Origin: Mycobacterium sp. HUMS_12744610
GTDB lineage: Bacteria > Actinomycetota > Actinomycetes > Mycobacteriales > Mycobacteriaceae
Direction of reading: 5' to 3'
DNA: 64,000 nucleotides
Assembly (NCBI RefSeq): GCF_041206865.1
Contig: NZ_JBGEDP010000001.1
Span: forward strand, 3,596,001-3,660,000
Shown: positions 35,349-45,510 of the stretch, in pieces
Position numbering within the stretch: the stretch's first letter is position 1
Layout of the letters: each line of letters begins with the position of its first letter
Program-made: the position numbers and the translations under genes
Notes under the pieces: model-generated
What the model was told of the DNA's origin: nothing
Database searches by the model: none
Seen by the model: only the letters and a program-made list of their open reading frames with translations

Positions 35349-36283
35349 TTCGTGGTGACCTCCCCGGTGAGGTGCAGAAACGCCTCGTCCAGCGACGGCT
35401 TACGCAGCGCTATGTCGGCGAGCTCAACCCCGAGCTGGTCCACCCGGCGAAACACCTCACCGAGCGTCGCGACACCATCGGGCGACCGCACCGAGACGGT
35501 GTTCGCCTCGTAATCGGCTTCGGCGCCGTCGAGATCGGCGACCGCGGTGAAAATCGTGGCGAGATCGGCCGGATTCACCGGGCTCACGGTGCAGTAGCCC
35601 AACCCCACGCGGCGCTTGAGGTCTTCAGCGGTCCCGTTGGCGACGATGCGACCATTGCTCAGGACGACGATCGAATCGCTGAGCACGTCGGCTTCCTCGA
35701 GATATTGCGTGGTGAGCAGGATTGTGACGCCCTGAGCTGACAACGACGACACCAAGTCCCACACGTCACGGCGACTACGCGGGTCCAACCCGGTCGTCGG
35801 CTCGTCGAGGAAAAGCACTTTCGGCAGAACCACCAGTCCGGCGGCAATATCGATGCGACGCCGCATGCCACCCGAATAAGTTCGCACTGGCCGGTCGGCG
35901 GCGTGCGACATCTCGAACTGGTCGATCAAGGCGTCGGCCCGCAACCGCGCGTGTTTGCGCCGCAACCCCCGCAGCCGGCCGAACAACACCAGATTCTCCC
36001 GGCCGGTGAGCTCGAGATCGATCGCGGCCCACTGGCCGATGCTCCCGATACTTGCCCGTACCTGTGCCGGGTCGCGGACGACGTCGAACCCGGCCACGAC
36101 CGCATGGCCGGAGGTGGGCTGCAACAATGTTGACAGGATCTTGATCGCGGTCGTCTTACCGGCGCCGTTATGACCGAGCAGCGCGCATATCGACCCCGTC
36201 GGAACGGAAAAGCTGACGTCGTCCAGGGCGTGTATTGCCCCGTCGAACGTCTTGGCTACGCCGTCTAGTTCGATCACGATCAC
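35345..36283 (-). CDS. ABC transporter ATP-binding protein, DrrA-like
   Basis: The 312-residue protein starts at GTG 36283 (or GTG 36277). Walker A is LLGHNGAGKTTAIKIL, the signature is TYSGGMRRRIDIA, Walker B is VLFLDEPTTGLDPRSR and the H-loop is LLTTQYLEEAD. The C-terminal ~90 residues form the regulatory extension typical of DrrA proteins. It is the first gene of a three-gene operon with two permeases. Confidence 0.9.
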   Translation of the reverse strand: MIVIELDGVAKTFDGAIHALDDVSFSVPTGSICALLGHNGAGKTTAIKILSTLLQPTSGHAVVAGFDVVRDPAQVRASIGSIGQWAAIDLELTGRENLVLFGRLRGLRRKHARLRADALIDQFEMSHAADRPVRTYSGGMRRRIDIAAGLVVLPKVLFLDEPTTGLDPRSRRDVWDLVSSLSAQGVTILLTTQYLEEADVLSDSIVVLSNGRIVANGTAEDLKRRVGLGYCTVSPVNPADLATIFTAVADLDGAEADYEANTVSVRSPDGVATLGEVFRRVDQLGVELADIALRKPSLDEAFLHLTGEVTTK

Positions 36284-36349
36284 AGACGATACCCGCCGCT
36301 ATACGCGTGTTGAGTAGAAACCGGCTCCTACGATTTCGCGGTGGCCTCC

Positions 36350-36625
36350 TCGGCCTGCGCGCCCTTCGCGGCCGGCAGCGTGGTCGCCTCGGTTGCGCTG
36401 CGCGATTATCACTCCCGGCAATGGCCGCGCGGACTTGCCGAGGGATAAGACTCGTTGGCACGCAACCTGACACGGCAACTGTTGGACTATCTCGGGATCT
36501 GGCCACAAATCCGGCTAAACGATCACCGCCAAAACCAACGGCTTCTATTTCGGGCAGGACCAGAAATGCACACCGCACATTCACCAGCGCGCGAGGGGCC
36601 CCATTGGAGGCAGGTGGCCTGACGA
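36350..36625 (+). pseudogene. degraded GMC oxidoreductase relic
   Basis: Translated fragments match the middle of the two GMC proteins: SRQWPRGLAEG, a stop, then DSLARNLTRQLLDYLGIWP, against SGQWPRGLANGSDYVGRNLM with RHLLDTIEVWP. In another frame NGFYFGQDQK matches LNDFYFWEGQK. A stop codon, frameshifts and missing flanks show long decay. It lies between the DrrA gene and the PE_PGRS gene; the rest of 36284-36757 shows no gene. Confidence 0.7.
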
Positions 36626-36757
36626 CGCCCGACCGACACGCGGTTCTTTGACCACTGACTCCGTCACAGAGCGAGATCGCGGAAAACCTTGGGACGCGCC
36701 GCAGCAATCCACAAGGATCTGGCGTCCCCCGCGCAGTGCCGGCGCGGGCGGAGCGGG

Positions 36758-38242
36758 TCACAACAAGGGATAGGGCGGTAACGGAGGTAGCGGAGGTAGC
36801 GGAGGCGGCGGGGGCGGCGGCGGCGGCGGAAGGGGCGGGAGCAATGCATACCACCACGGTGGCGGGTCGGGCGGTATCGGCGTACCAGCGACACCTGGGG
36901 TGCCCGGGGCGCCCGGACCATCGCCAGCCGGTGCACCCGGAGCGCCATAACCGCCCTGACCCGCCTGCCCGCCGGTACCAGCGGCCCCACCTTTACCGCC
37001 ATCGCCTCCGTTGCCGCCGTTGCCGTTGGTGCCGCCGACGCTGGCATAGCCGCCATAGCCACCGGCAGCGCCGGCGCCCCCGCTGAAGCCGTTGTGTCCG
37101 GAAGCGCCCTCGGCGCCGACGGCGCCGCTACCGCCGTTTCCGCCGTTTCCGCCGTTACCCCCAAGACCCGCAGCACCGGGGTGAGCCAGGAAGTTGAAGA
37201 ACAGGGATTGGCCGCTGGCCCCGCCGATGGAGTAGCCGCCGTTGCCGCCGGCCCCGCCCGCGCCCCCAGCCGAGCCCGTACCGGAACCACCGTTGCCGCC
37301 GTAACCGCCGTTGCCGCCGTTGCCGGCGTTGCCGCCCGCCCCGGCGGTGCCCCCCAACAGCGCCCCGTTGTCGCCACCAGCCCCGCCGTAACCGCCGTTG
37401 CCGCCGTTCCCGCCGGCCATCCCGGCGGCCCCGGGCGTGGTGCTCGACGTTCCGGGGAGGCCGTTGCCGCCGTTGCCGCCGTTGCCGCCGTGCCCGCCGG
37501 CACCGGTCATCGAGAAGATCGCCCTGTTGAAGCCACCGCCCCCACCGTTGCCGCCGTTCCCGCCGCTTTGGCCGGGCTGCGATGCGGACAGGCCGTTCCC
37601 GCCGTTCCCGCCGATCCCGCCGTTGCCGCCGCCGAGCCATCCATTGGCCCCGCCGGCCCCGCCGTTGCCGCCGTTCCCGCCTGCGCTTGTGGCATCTCCA
37701 CCGGCGCCGCCGTTACCGCCGTGGCCCCACAGGCCCGCCGACCCGCCGGCACCACCGTTGCCGCCGTTGGGGCCATTCGCGCCGTTACCGCCGTTGCCGC
37801 CGTTGCCAATGATCCACCCGCCGTTCCCGCCGGCCTGGCCCGCGCCCCCAGGGGTTGTGGCCGACGCCCCGTTGGCGCCGTTGCCGACCAGCGGTCGACC
37901 GGTAAGCGTCTGGATCTCGCCGTTGACCGTGTTCCACACGCCCTGCAAGCCCGCCACGCCGGCCGCCTCTGTGGAGGCATACTGTGCCCGGGCAGCATCC
38001 AAGGCGTTGAGGAATTGCTGGTGAAACAGCATCGCCTCAGCATTCAGCGCCTGGAACTCCTGCGCGTAAGCGCCGAATAATCTTGAGACCACCTGCGAGA
38101 CATCGTCCTCGGCCAGGGGTATCAGCGACGTCGTCGAAGGCGCCGCCGCCGCGGTGGCGGCCATGATCGTCTCCCGGAGCCCAGCCAAATCCGACGAAGC
38201 GACGGCCAACAGGTCCGGCGTGGCGATCACATAGGGAGACAT
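36758..38242 (-). CDS. PE_PGRS family protein with polyproline tail
   Basis: This 494-residue protein starts [20 protein letters not shown]. Residues 1 to about 95 are the PE domain; the linker is [20 protein letters not shown]; from about 125 to 465 runs the Gly-Gly-Asn/Ala repeat region. The last 35 residues are unusual: [14 protein letters not shown] followed by a long run of Pro with Leu. PE_PGRS proteins are exported through ESX-5 to the cell surface and are confined to slow-growing mycobacteria. Confidence 0.92.
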   Translation of the reverse strand: MSPYVIATPDLLAVASSDLAGLRETIMAATAAAAPSTTSLIPLAEDDVSQVVSRLFGAYAQEFQALNAEAMLFHQQFLNALDAARAQYASTEAAGVAGLQGVWNTVNGEIQTLTGRPLVGNGANGASATTPGGAGQAGGNGGWIIGNGGNGGNGANGPNGGNGGAGGSAGLWGHGGNGGAGGDATSAGGNGGNGGAGGANGWLGGGNGGIGGNGGNGLSASQPGQSGGNGGNGGGGGFNRAIFSMTGAGGHGGNGGNGGNGLPGTSSTTPGAAGMAGGNGGNGGYGGAGGDNGALLGGTAGAGGNAGNGGNGGYGGNGGSGTGSAGGAGGAGGNGGYSIGGASGQSLFFNFLAHPGAAGLGGNGGNGGNGGSGAVGAEGASGHNGFSGGAGAAGGYGGYASVGGTNGNGGNGGDGGKGGAAGTGGQAGQGGYGAPGAPAGDGPGAPGTPGVAGTPIPPDPPPWWYALLPPLPPPPPPPPPPLPPLPPLPPYPLL

Positions 38243-38587
38243 GCGTGGGCTCCGATGGCGAGACCGGTCTCAACATAAAGCTGTGGACCGTGACAGTGTA
38301 GTACACAAGTTGAATTGTTATCGAGGTCTAATTGATCAGTTTGACTCATTCCGGTACTTATCCACCGAAGCGCGTAGCACAAACCGGGAGTCGGTCTCCG
38401 CCCGCCGGACAGCACCGGCCGGACCGCACCGCCGCTTTTTGCGAACCGGCCTGGACAACCGAGGTGCGGCAAGCCGAACCGGGGGCGGTGACTACGGCGC
38501 GTTTGTGCGGGGCGTCGGATGGTACGATCCCGATTCGCCAGACCCGGGCAATGGATTGGGGCGTCATCCCAGCTGAGGAGCTCTATT
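38243..38587. other. 345-bp region between PE_PGRS and GMC copy 2
   Basis: It holds the divergent promoters. A plus-strand frame ends at the TGA (38574-38576) abutting the GMC ribosome-binding site, with GGGDYGAFVRGVGWYDPDSP near its end. It weakly recalls the end of the small ORF at 14496-14672. From 38571 the sequence is nearly identical to that before GMC copy 1. Confidence 0.4.
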
Positions 38588-40237
38588 TTGGCTGACGGCG
38601 ATCTGAGCGCGCGCGAGGCCGAACGCATCGTGTGGGACGTGATCGTGGTGGGCACCGGCATGGGTGGGGGCATGCTGGGCTACTCGCTGGCCCGCTCGGG
38701 CCGACGCGTGCTGTTCGTCGAAAAAGGACGCTCCACCCTGCCCGGCACACCGGGCACGATCCGCGCGGCCATGCCCGAACTGGCCGAACCCCAGGCGGCA
38801 CGCTCCGCAACGACCTACTACGACGCCTTAGTCCGCGCCGGACGCTCCACCGACGAAATCGAAGACATCAGCGGACGCTTCCCCAAACGCTTCGTGCCGT
38901 ACATCGGTGCCGGTACCGGCGGCTCCTCGGCCCTCTACGGCATGGTCTGCGAACGCTTCTTCACCCAAGACTTCACCCCCCGCCAAAACTTCAAGGATCC
39001 CGGCGACTCGACCGTGCCCGAAACCTGGCCGATCACCTACGACCAGCTAGCCCCCTGGTACACCCAGGCCGAAAAACTGCTCGGGGTGCGCGGCGCACCC
39101 GATCCCCTGCGACCCGAAGCCGCCCACGTCAACCTGCCCGCCGCTCCCCCGTTCTCCCCCGACAACCAGCCCCTGGTCAACTACCTGACCGGACGCGGCC
39201 TGCACCCCTACCACCTGCCCATGGCGTGTGACTACACCGACGGCTGTGCCACCTGCCAGGGCCATCTGTGTCCCCGGTCGTGCAAGAACGACGCCGGCCG
39301 CAACGGCGTGCTGCCCGCGGTGACCGAGCACGGCGCCCACCTGATCGACGAATGCCGAGTGCTCCGCCTCGAGGCCGACCACTCTCAGGTCCAGCAGGTG
39401 ATCGCCCAACACCACGACGACATGCTGGCACTGAAAGCCAAAGTGGTGGTGCTCGCCGCCGGCGCCCTGGCCACCCCACTGCTCCTACTCAACTCCCGCT
39501 CCGGGCAATGGCCACGCGGACTGGCCAACGGCTCCGACTACGTCGGGCGCAACCTGATGCGCCATCTCATGGACTGGATCGAGGTCTGGCCAGAACGCGG
39601 CTGCAAGATCACGGCCGAGAACAAGGAGATCGGGCTCAACGACTTTTACTTCTGGGAGGGCCAGAAATACGGCACCCTGCAGTCGGCCGGCGCGATGGCC
39701 AATCTGGCGTCCCTGGACATGTTGACCAACCAACCCGGCTGGCAGCCGAAGTTGCTGCGCCTGATGAGTCCGGCAGTGCGGCCTATCTACGACCGCTTGT
39801 TCAACGGCGGACTGCTGCTGGCCCCGATCATGGAAGACCTGCCGTATCTGGACAACCAGGTCGAGCCCAGCGATCGTCCCGGCGCGGACGGCCGCCAACG
39901 GCTGCGGCTTCGGTACCGGTTGCATGCCAGTGAGATCGAACGCCGCGCGGTGTTCATGCGGCAGATAAAAGAGGTGTTGCAGCCGTTTCGCACCCTCACG
40001 CTGCGGACCGGCGCAAACAACTCGACCCTGGGCCACGTCTGCGGCACGTGCCGCTTCGGCACCGATCCCAAAACCAGCGTGCTGGATCCCCAGAACCGGG
40101 CGCACGACGTCGACAACCTTTATGTCGTCGATGCGTCGTTCTTTCCCTCCAGCACCGGGTTGAACCCCAGCCTGACCGTTGCGGCCAACGCCCTGCGGGT
40201 GGCCGAGCACATCAACCAGGCCCACTTCGCCACCTGA
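38588..40237 (+). CDS. GMC-family FAD-dependent oxidoreductase, copy 2
   Basis: The TTG start at 38588 has GAGGAG upstream exactly as in copy 1; the frame also extends upstream without support. The 549-residue protein shares VVGTGMGGGMLGYSLA (FAD), the Cys-rich stretch (GCATCQGHLCPRSCKND), CGTCRFGTDPKTS and SSTGLNPSLTVAANALR. Compared with copy 1 the first ~980 nt are nearly identical except for small patches, and the substrate-domain C-terminal part diverges (TLRTGANNSTLGHVCG). The pair may oxidise related sugars. It ends 3 bp before the converging GT1 pseudogene. Confidence 0.85.
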   Translation: MADGDLSAREAERIVWDVIVVGTGMGGGMLGYSLARSGRRVLFVEKGRSTLPGTPGTIRAAMPELAEPQAARSATTYYDALVRAGRSTDEIEDISGRFPKRFVPYIGAGTGGSSALYGMVCERFFTQDFTPRQNFKDPGDSTVPETWPITYDQLAPWYTQAEKLLGVRGAPDPLRPEAAHVNLPAAPPFSPDNQPLVNYLTGRGLHPYHLPMACDYTDGCATCQGHLCPRSCKNDAGRNGVLPAVTEHGAHLIDECRVLRLEADHSQVQQVIAQHHDDMLALKAKVVVLAAGALATPLLLLNSRSGQWPRGLANGSDYVGRNLMRHLMDWIEVWPERGCKITAENKEIGLNDFYFWEGQKYGTLQSAGAMANLASLDMLTNQPGWQPKLLRLMSPAVRPIYDRLFNGGLLLAPIMEDLPYLDNQVEPSDRPGADGRQRLRLRYRLHASEIERRAVFMRQIKEVLQPFRTLTLRTGANNSTLGHVCGTCRFGTDPKTSVLDPQNRAHDVDNLYVVDASFFPSSTGLNPSLTVAANALRVAEHINQAHFAT

Positions 40238-40240
40238 CGC

Positions 40241-41520
40241 TCAGCCAACACGCTCGAGGCGAGCGAAATTTTCCACGAGGTCGGCCGCGGCGGCGACACT
40301 TTCGGCGGGTCTGGTCATTCGAGTGGCGATTTCGCGGGCTCGGGTCGCATATCGCGGGGCCAGGATCCGACGCAGGTCTGCGACCAGCGATTTCTCGGTG
40401 GTGCTCGAAAAGCGCCGGGCGGTACCCACCTTCAGCCGTTTGATCGCAGCTCCCCATATCAGCTGAACGTCCGCCATCCAGAGGATCAACGTGGGCACGC
40501 CGGCGCGCAAACCTGCGGCCGTGGTGCCCGCGCCACCGTGGTGGACGACGGCACGGCAGGCGGGAAAGATCGCCGCGTAGTTCACCGCACCCACCACTTT
40601 GACGTGATCGGAGTGGGCGGCGCTGCTGAAATCGGACCAGCCGGCGCAAACCAGCGCTCGCTCGCCCAGTTGCGCACACGCGGCGCTGATCATGGCCAGC
40701 GTATCGGCTGGAGATTCCACCGGTATGCTGCCGAACCCGAAGCAAATCGGCGGCGTACCCGCGGCGATCCACGATGCGACGTCGTCATCGGCACCGGTCG
40801 CCAACTCCATCGTCAGCGTGCCGACGAAGGGCCGCCGCGGCGGCTTCCCCTCATTCCATTTCGCCCATTCGTCCGCCAGCCCCGGAAAACACACCTCGTC
40901 GTAGGCCTGGATCTCCAGTGATCCGCGTTCCGCGATGCGTTGCGGCGCCGGATGTTTCACTTTTGGAAGGCCGAGTTGACGGCGCTGCGCGTCCTGAACC
41001 TTCTTCACTCCCCGCCACACCAACCGCTCGTAGACCGTCATCGCCGAGCGGATCAACGGGGCGGGCAGGACGGAACGAGGTGACCGTTGGCCCGTATCGG
41101 GAACCACAGCAGGGTGGCCAATGGAACCTCGCGATATTCGGCGACGTTGAGAGCTAGCTCCTGGTAGCTCATGCCGGTGAGCAACACGTCGGCACCATCG
41201 GCCAGCGCCGTCAGCGTCGTGCTCATCTCCGCCCAGCGCTGGGTGCCGGGCTCCCGAGCTTCGCGCAGCAGCTTCTTCACCTCCTGGATTCTCCAGGAGT
41301 TGCGGAAGAATCGCGCCCAGAAGTTGCGCGTCGATTCCAGCCACGCCTGCATGTCGGGTCCGTAAGCGGTCGCTGCGAGCCCAACCGACTCGGCGAAGCC
41401 GACCAAATCGGGCGGAACGGCCATGTACACGTCGTGCCCTCGGCGCAGCAACTCCCGACCGACAGCGATGCCGGGCTCGACATCGCCACGAGTTCCATAG
41501 AATGCGAGCACAAATTTCAT
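40241..41520 (-). pseudogene. GT1-family glycosyltransferase, single-base frameshift
   Basis: The start is ATG 41520 ([20 protein letters not shown]). The acceptor domain is intact to [10 protein letters not shown]. Near 41070 one A is missing (GCAGGACGG where the paralogue at 18769 has GCAGGAACGG), after which the protein continues in another frame ([20 protein letters not shown] to [20 protein letters not shown] and the end). Both halves are otherwise well conserved, so the mutation is recent or may be a sequencing error. Confidence 0.85.
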
Positions 41521-41533
41521 CGCGCGATCTCGG

Positions 41534-41572
41534 CCTTTCACTCCCCGTACGCGTTCTGTGAAATGAAGGCGG
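41534..41572 (-). promoter_or_regulatory. shared 5' leader, copy C
   Basis: It matches copies A and B base for base over most of its length (CCTTTCACTCCCCGTACGCG then TTCTGTGAA on the plus strand). Confidence 0.5.
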
Positions 41573-42049
41573 CGGACCGCGTCCACAGCTCAGCCGCACC
41601 GCAGCATAACCCCGGTACCTGACGGCGATGGCAACGACGCGTGACCGTACCCGGGTCGGGGCAACGTCTGGCGCGACAGTGGCGTGAGCGGCTGGGCGGC
41701 CAAATGTCTTGGGAGTGTGCGCGCTTCCCCGACGCGGTCGCCGCCGAGACCCCGACTGCGTCGGGACACCACCCTGAGAAGTTCCTTAAATCCTGGTCGG
41801 GCGCTGTAGGCCACCAGTATGGTTTGGAGCCGTAATTAAACTCGTGTCAGCTAGGGTGGTGCGGTGGTCTGGGGCAGTGTGCACGATGTCGAGCCGGCGT
41901 GGCCCGATGTCCCCGTCGAGGGCGGCCAAAACGCTGACCAACGCCACGGCCCGCGGCGCGTTCTGCTGCGACGTCCTCGCCAACCGTCGAGTGCGCCTAC
42001 AGCACAGGTCGGCCCCGGTAAGAATCGCCGAAATCCGGGGTCTGTGATT
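41573..42049. other. region upstream of the mmpS gene
   Basis: No convincing gene is seen. An AT-rich patch (TAATTAAACTCGTGTCAGCT, from about 41834) may be part of the mmpS-mmpL promoter. A GTG-started extension of the mmpS frame from 41864 is open but has no mycobacterial MmpS counterpart and is probably untranslated. Confidence 0.4.
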
Positions 42050-42475
42050 ATGCGGGGCCTGAAGCGGCTGTGGATCCCGCTGGTCATCCTGGCGGTGATC
42101 GCCGTTGGCGGATTGACTGTGTCGCGACTGCACGGGCTCTTCGGCTCCGAGAAGAGCCTCTCTTATGCCGACACCAGAGCCGACAACAAACCCTACAATC
42201 CCCAGCACCTGACCTATGAGGTCTTCGGACCACCGGGGACCGTGGCTTTGATCAGCTATTTCGGCGCCAATGGTGATGCGCAACATGTCGAGGGGGTGAG
42301 CCTGCCGTGGTCATACGAGTTCGCGATAACCGCGGCAACGGGCATGAGAAGCGTCGCTGCGCAGGGTGACACCGACAGTATCGGCTGTCGCATCCTGGTG
42401 GACGGCGTGGTCAAAGCCGAGAAGACAACGCACGAAGTAAGCGCCTTCACCTCCTGCACGCTGAACGCCTCATGA
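42050..42475 (+). CDS. MmpS-family membrane accessory protein
   Basis: I chose ATG 42050 ([20 protein letters not shown]), which gives 141 residues, the usual MmpS length; GTG 42044 is an alternative. It has a single N-terminal membrane helix and an extracytoplasmic beta-rich domain ([20 protein letters not shown], then [14 protein letters not shown] and [20 protein letters not shown]). Its stop overlaps the mmpL start as ATGA. MmpS proteins assist MmpL lipid exporters, as MmpS4 does in GPL transport. Confidence 0.9.
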   Translation: MRGLKRLWIPLVILAVIAVGGLTVSRLHGLFGSEKSLSYADTRADNKPYNPQHLTYEVFGPPGTVALISYFGANGDAQHVEGVSLPWSYEFAITAATGMRSVAAQGDTDSIGCRILVDGVVKAEKTTHEVSAFTSCTLNAS

Positions 42476-45360
42476 CCAACCGTCAGCAATCCCACAGTCG
42501 ACCATTGGTAGCGCGGACCATCCGGAAATTTTCGGTGCTCGTCATCCTGGCGTGGCTGGCGTTCATCGGTGTCTTGATCGTCTGCGTCCCGTCGTTGGAG
42601 CAGGTCGAGAGCGAGCATTCGGTATCCCTGAATCCCACGGATGCGCCGTCCGTCAGGGCAGCACAGCGGCTGAATGAGGACTTCAAGGCGTCAGACCAAA
42701 CCGGGCAAAAGAATTCCGGCGGCGTGGCGACGATCGTTTTGGAGGGCCAGCAACCCCTCGGCGACGACGCCCACAGGTACTACGACCATTTGATCGCTCA
42801 ATTAAAAGACGATCCGAAACATGTGGCATACGTCCAGGATTTCTGGGGCGATGAACTAACCAGACACGCTGCGCAGAGCGTGGACGGAAAGGCCGCATAT
42901 GTTCAAGTAGTACTCGCCGGTAATTCGAGCCAGACCACGGACAACGAATCGATCGCCGCCGTTCAGCGCATCGTCGCGCGAACGCCGGCCCCGCCGGGGG
43001 TCAAAGCGTACGTCACCGGGCCCGCGGCGATCAATGCGGACATGAGCCACAGTGGCGACAGGACGGTCGCCACGATCACCGCGGTAAGCGTCGCGGTGAT
43101 CTTCATTACGTTGCTTCTCGTCTACCGGTCGGTCATCACAACAGTTCTGCTGTTGCTGGTGGTGGGCATAGAATTGCAAGTGGCGCGAGGAATTGTCGCA
43201 TTTCTTGGCCATCACGGGTTTATCGGTCTCACCACCTTCGCCGTTAATTTGTTGGTATCGCTGGTGATCGCGGCCGGAACCGACTACGGAATATTTTTCG
43301 TCGGCCGGTATCAGGAGGCGCGTCAGGCCGGCCAGGACAGGGAAACGGCCTACTACACCACCTACCACGGGGTCACCAAAGTCGTCGTGGCCTCGGGTCT
43401 GACGATCGCCGGAGCACTGTTCTGCCTGATCTTCACGCGGCTGCCCTCGTTCTACGTGCTGGCCGTCCCGTGCGCGGTCGGTGTACTGGTCGCCGTCGCG
43501 GTCGCGATCACGCTGATCCCGGCAGTCCTCACCGTCGGGAGCCGTTTCGGCCTGTTCGAGCCCAGGCGGACATTCAACCCCCGCGCGTGGCGGCGGGTGG
43601 GCACGGCGATCGTTCGATGGCCCGGCGCCATCCTGGTCGCCACCTTGGCGGTCACCCTCGTCGGGTTGCTGACGCTGCCGGGCTACAAACCCAGCTACAA
43701 CGACCAGAAGTACATCCCCAAGAATATCCCCGCCAATTTGGGGTATGAGGCGGCAGCGCGGCACTTTCCCCCGTCGGCGATGATGGCGCCCGACGTCCTG
43801 ATGATCGAAACCGATCACGACCTGCGCAATCCGGCCGATTTTCTGGTGCTGGAGAAACTCGCCAAGGCAGTCCTCGCGGTGCCGGGCATTTCGTCGGTTC
43901 AGGCGGTGACGCGCCCTGAGGGAACCCCGATAAAGCACACGTCGATACCGTATTTCCTGAGCATGCAAGTCGCCGGCCAGCAGCAATTCCTGCTTTTTCA
44001 GAAAGCGCGCCTCAAGGACATGGTCAAGCAGGCCGACATGTTGGCGGAAGCGATCAGCATCACGCGGCATCTCTATGCCCTGACCAAGCAGATGGTCACC
44101 ACGACGCACGACATGGTCGTCACGACGCGCGACATAGACGACCTCACGAACGAGTTGCGAGCCCATATTTCGGATTTCGAGGATTTCTTCAGGCCGATCC
44201 GCAGCTATTTCTACTGGGAAAAGCACTGCTACGATATTCCGATCTGCCTTTCGCTGAGAAGCATATTCGATTCTCTCGACGGTGTCGACGCGGTTACCGA
44301 TGAGCTGGGAAAGGTTGTGGGAGACCTTAATCAGATCGACGTCCTGCTGCCGCAGATACTCGCCCAGTTTCCCGAAATGATCGCGATCATGGAGAGCTCG
44401 CGGTCCATGCTACTCACCATGCACAGCACCATGTCCGGAGTCCTCGGGAACATGAGCGACGACAACGGCAATGCGAGCGCCATGGGAAGGGCGTTCGACA
44501 CCGCCCAAAACGATGATTCGTTCTACCTGCCACCGGAAGCCTTCAAGAACAAAGACTTCCAGCGAATCATGAAGATCTTCCTGTCACCGGACGGGAAGAC
44601 CGTCCGCATGCTCATCTTGCAAAAAGGCGACCCCGCGTCGCCCGAGGGCATTTCCCGCGTCGATCCGATCAAAAGCGCGGCCGAGGAAGCGCTCAAGGGA
44701 ACTCCACTGGAAGCCTCGAAAATCTATCTCTCCGGCACCGCAGCGGGTGTGCGCGACGTGGTCCAGGGGTCCACATACGACCTCATGATCGCCGGTGTGG
44801 CCGCGCTCTGCCTCATCTTCATCGTCATGCTGATCATGACGCGAAGCTTTGTTGCCGCCCTGGTGATCGTCGGTACCGTATTGCTGTCGCTGGGCGCATC
44901 CTTCGGCCTCTCCGTGTTCGCCTGGCAGGATCTGCTCGGCATCCAAATACACTGGTCAGTGCTCGTGATGGCGGTGATCGTCCTCTTGGCGGTGGGGTCC
45001 GACTACAATCTGCTGCTCGTCGCCCGGATCAAAGAGGAAATAGGCGCCGGCATCAACACCGGCATCATCCGCGCCATGGGCGGCACCGGCAAAGTGGTGA
45101 CGAACGCGGGACTGGTGTTCGCGTTCACCATGGCGTCCATGCTGGTCAGCGACCTGCGTGTCATCGGTCAGGTGGGCACCACGATCGGTCTGGGCTTGCT
45201 GTTCGACACGCTGGTCGTGCGCGCGTTCATGACGCCGTCCATCGCCGCGCTGCTCGGGCGCTGGTTCTGGTGGCCGCAGCAAGTGCGCCCCCGCCCCGCC
45301 AGCACCCTACTTCGGCCCACCGGGCCCCGCCCGTTGGTACGTGCCTTGTTGCTGAGATGA
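42472..45360 (+). CDS. MmpL-family RND lipid transporter, first of tandem pair
   Basis: This 962-residue protein has two homologous six-helix halves. The proton-relay Asp-Tyr pairs occur in [20 protein letters not shown] (TM4 region) and [20 protein letters not shown] (TM10 region). The second periplasmic domain holds a long helical segment and [20 protein letters not shown]. It ends [20 protein letters not shown]. The order mmpS-mmpL-mmpL equals the GPL locus arrangement (mmpS4-mmpL4a-mmpL4b), so a surface glycolipid is the likely substrate. Confidence 0.93.
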   Translation: MTNRQQSHSRPLVARTIRKFSVLVILAWLAFIGVLIVCVPSLEQVESEHSVSLNPTDAPSVRAAQRLNEDFKASDQTGQKNSGGVATIVLEGQQPLGDDAHRYYDHLIAQLKDDPKHVAYVQDFWGDELTRHAAQSVDGKAAYVQVVLAGNSSQTTDNESIAAVQRIVARTPAPPGVKAYVTGPAAINADMSHSGDRTVATITAVSVAVIFITLLLVYRSVITTVLLLLVVGIELQVARGIVAFLGHHGFIGLTTFAVNLLVSLVIAAGTDYGIFFVGRYQEARQAGQDRETAYYTTYHGVTKVVVASGLTIAGALFCLIFTRLPSFYVLAVPCAVGVLVAVAVAITLIPAVLTVGSRFGLFEPRRTFNPRAWRRVGTAIVRWPGAILVATLAVTLVGLLTLPGYKPSYNDQKYIPKNIPANLGYEAAARHFPPSAMMAPDVLMIETDHDLRNPADFLVLEKLAKAVLAVPGISSVQAVTRPEGTPIKHTSIPYFLSMQVAGQQQFLLFQKARLKDMVKQADMLAEAISITRHLYALTKQMVTTTHDMVVTTRDIDDLTNELRAHISDFEDFFRPIRSYFYWEKHCYDIPICLSLRSIFDSLDGVDAVTDELGKVVGDLNQIDVLLPQILAQFPEMIAIMESSRSMLLTMHSTMSGVLGNMSDDNGNASAMGRAFDTAQNDDSFYLPPEAFKNKDFQRIMKIFLSPDGKTVRMLILQKGDPASPEGISRVDPIKSAAEEALKGTPLEASKIYLSGTAAGVRDVVQGSTYDLMIAGVAALCLIFIVMLIMTRSFVAALVIVGTVLLSLGASFGLSVFAWQDLLGIQIHWSVLVMAVIVLLAVGSDYNLLLVARIKEEIGAGINTGIIRAMGGTGKVVTNAGLVFAFTMASMLVSDLRVIGQVGTTIGLGLLFDTLVVRAFMTPSIAALLGRWFWWPQQVRPRPASTLLRPTGPRPLVRALLLR

Positions 45361-45369
45361 CGGCAGTCA

Positions 45370-45510
45370 ATGGCGGATTTTGAGTTCAGGACCGTACCGG
45401 CAACCGTGGAGAGCACCGTGGCACAACGCTATAGCGAAAGCAGTGGCTGCCGCTTCGAGGTGCACGGCGCGGGCGCCCGTACCGTCTTCTGCCCGGGGCA
45501 GCCCAAATGA
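45370..45510 (+). CDS. 46-residue ORF between the mmpL genes, possible mmpS remnant
   Basis: ATG 45370 opens [20 protein letters not shown]; the frame ends [18 protein letters not shown] at a TGA that overlaps the next mmpL start (ATGA). [10 protein letters not shown] with a final Cys recalls the end of MmpS proteins (IGCRILVDG, then a late Cys). It may be a deleted mmpS kept for translational coupling, or chance. Confidence 0.35.
   Translation: MADFEFRTVPATVESTVAQRYSESSGCRFEVHGAGARTVFCPGQPK

Noticed and set aside
37140..37800. Regular GCCGCCGTTNCC repeats that could suggest a CRISPR or minisatellite array
   Set aside because: They are the coding repeats of the PE_PGRS protein; there are no unique spacers of constant length.
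37094..38080. Proline/alanine-rich plus-strand frames opposite the PE_PGRS gene
   Set aside because: They arise from the complement of GGN-type repeats; the PE domain identifies the real strand.
40241..41520. Programmed frameshift in the GT1 gene
   Set aside because: No slippery heptamer is present at the shift near 41070 and paralogues have a single frame; a plain one-base deletion is simpler.
41864..42049. N-terminal 62-residue extension of the MmpS protein
   Set aside because: It is Arg/Pro-rich, precedes the membrane helix that normally starts MmpS, and has no counterpart in the family.
42856..44226. 456-codon minus-strand frame opposite the first mmpL
   Set aside because: Shadow of the MmpL gene; Arg/Asp/Gln-rich with no domain.
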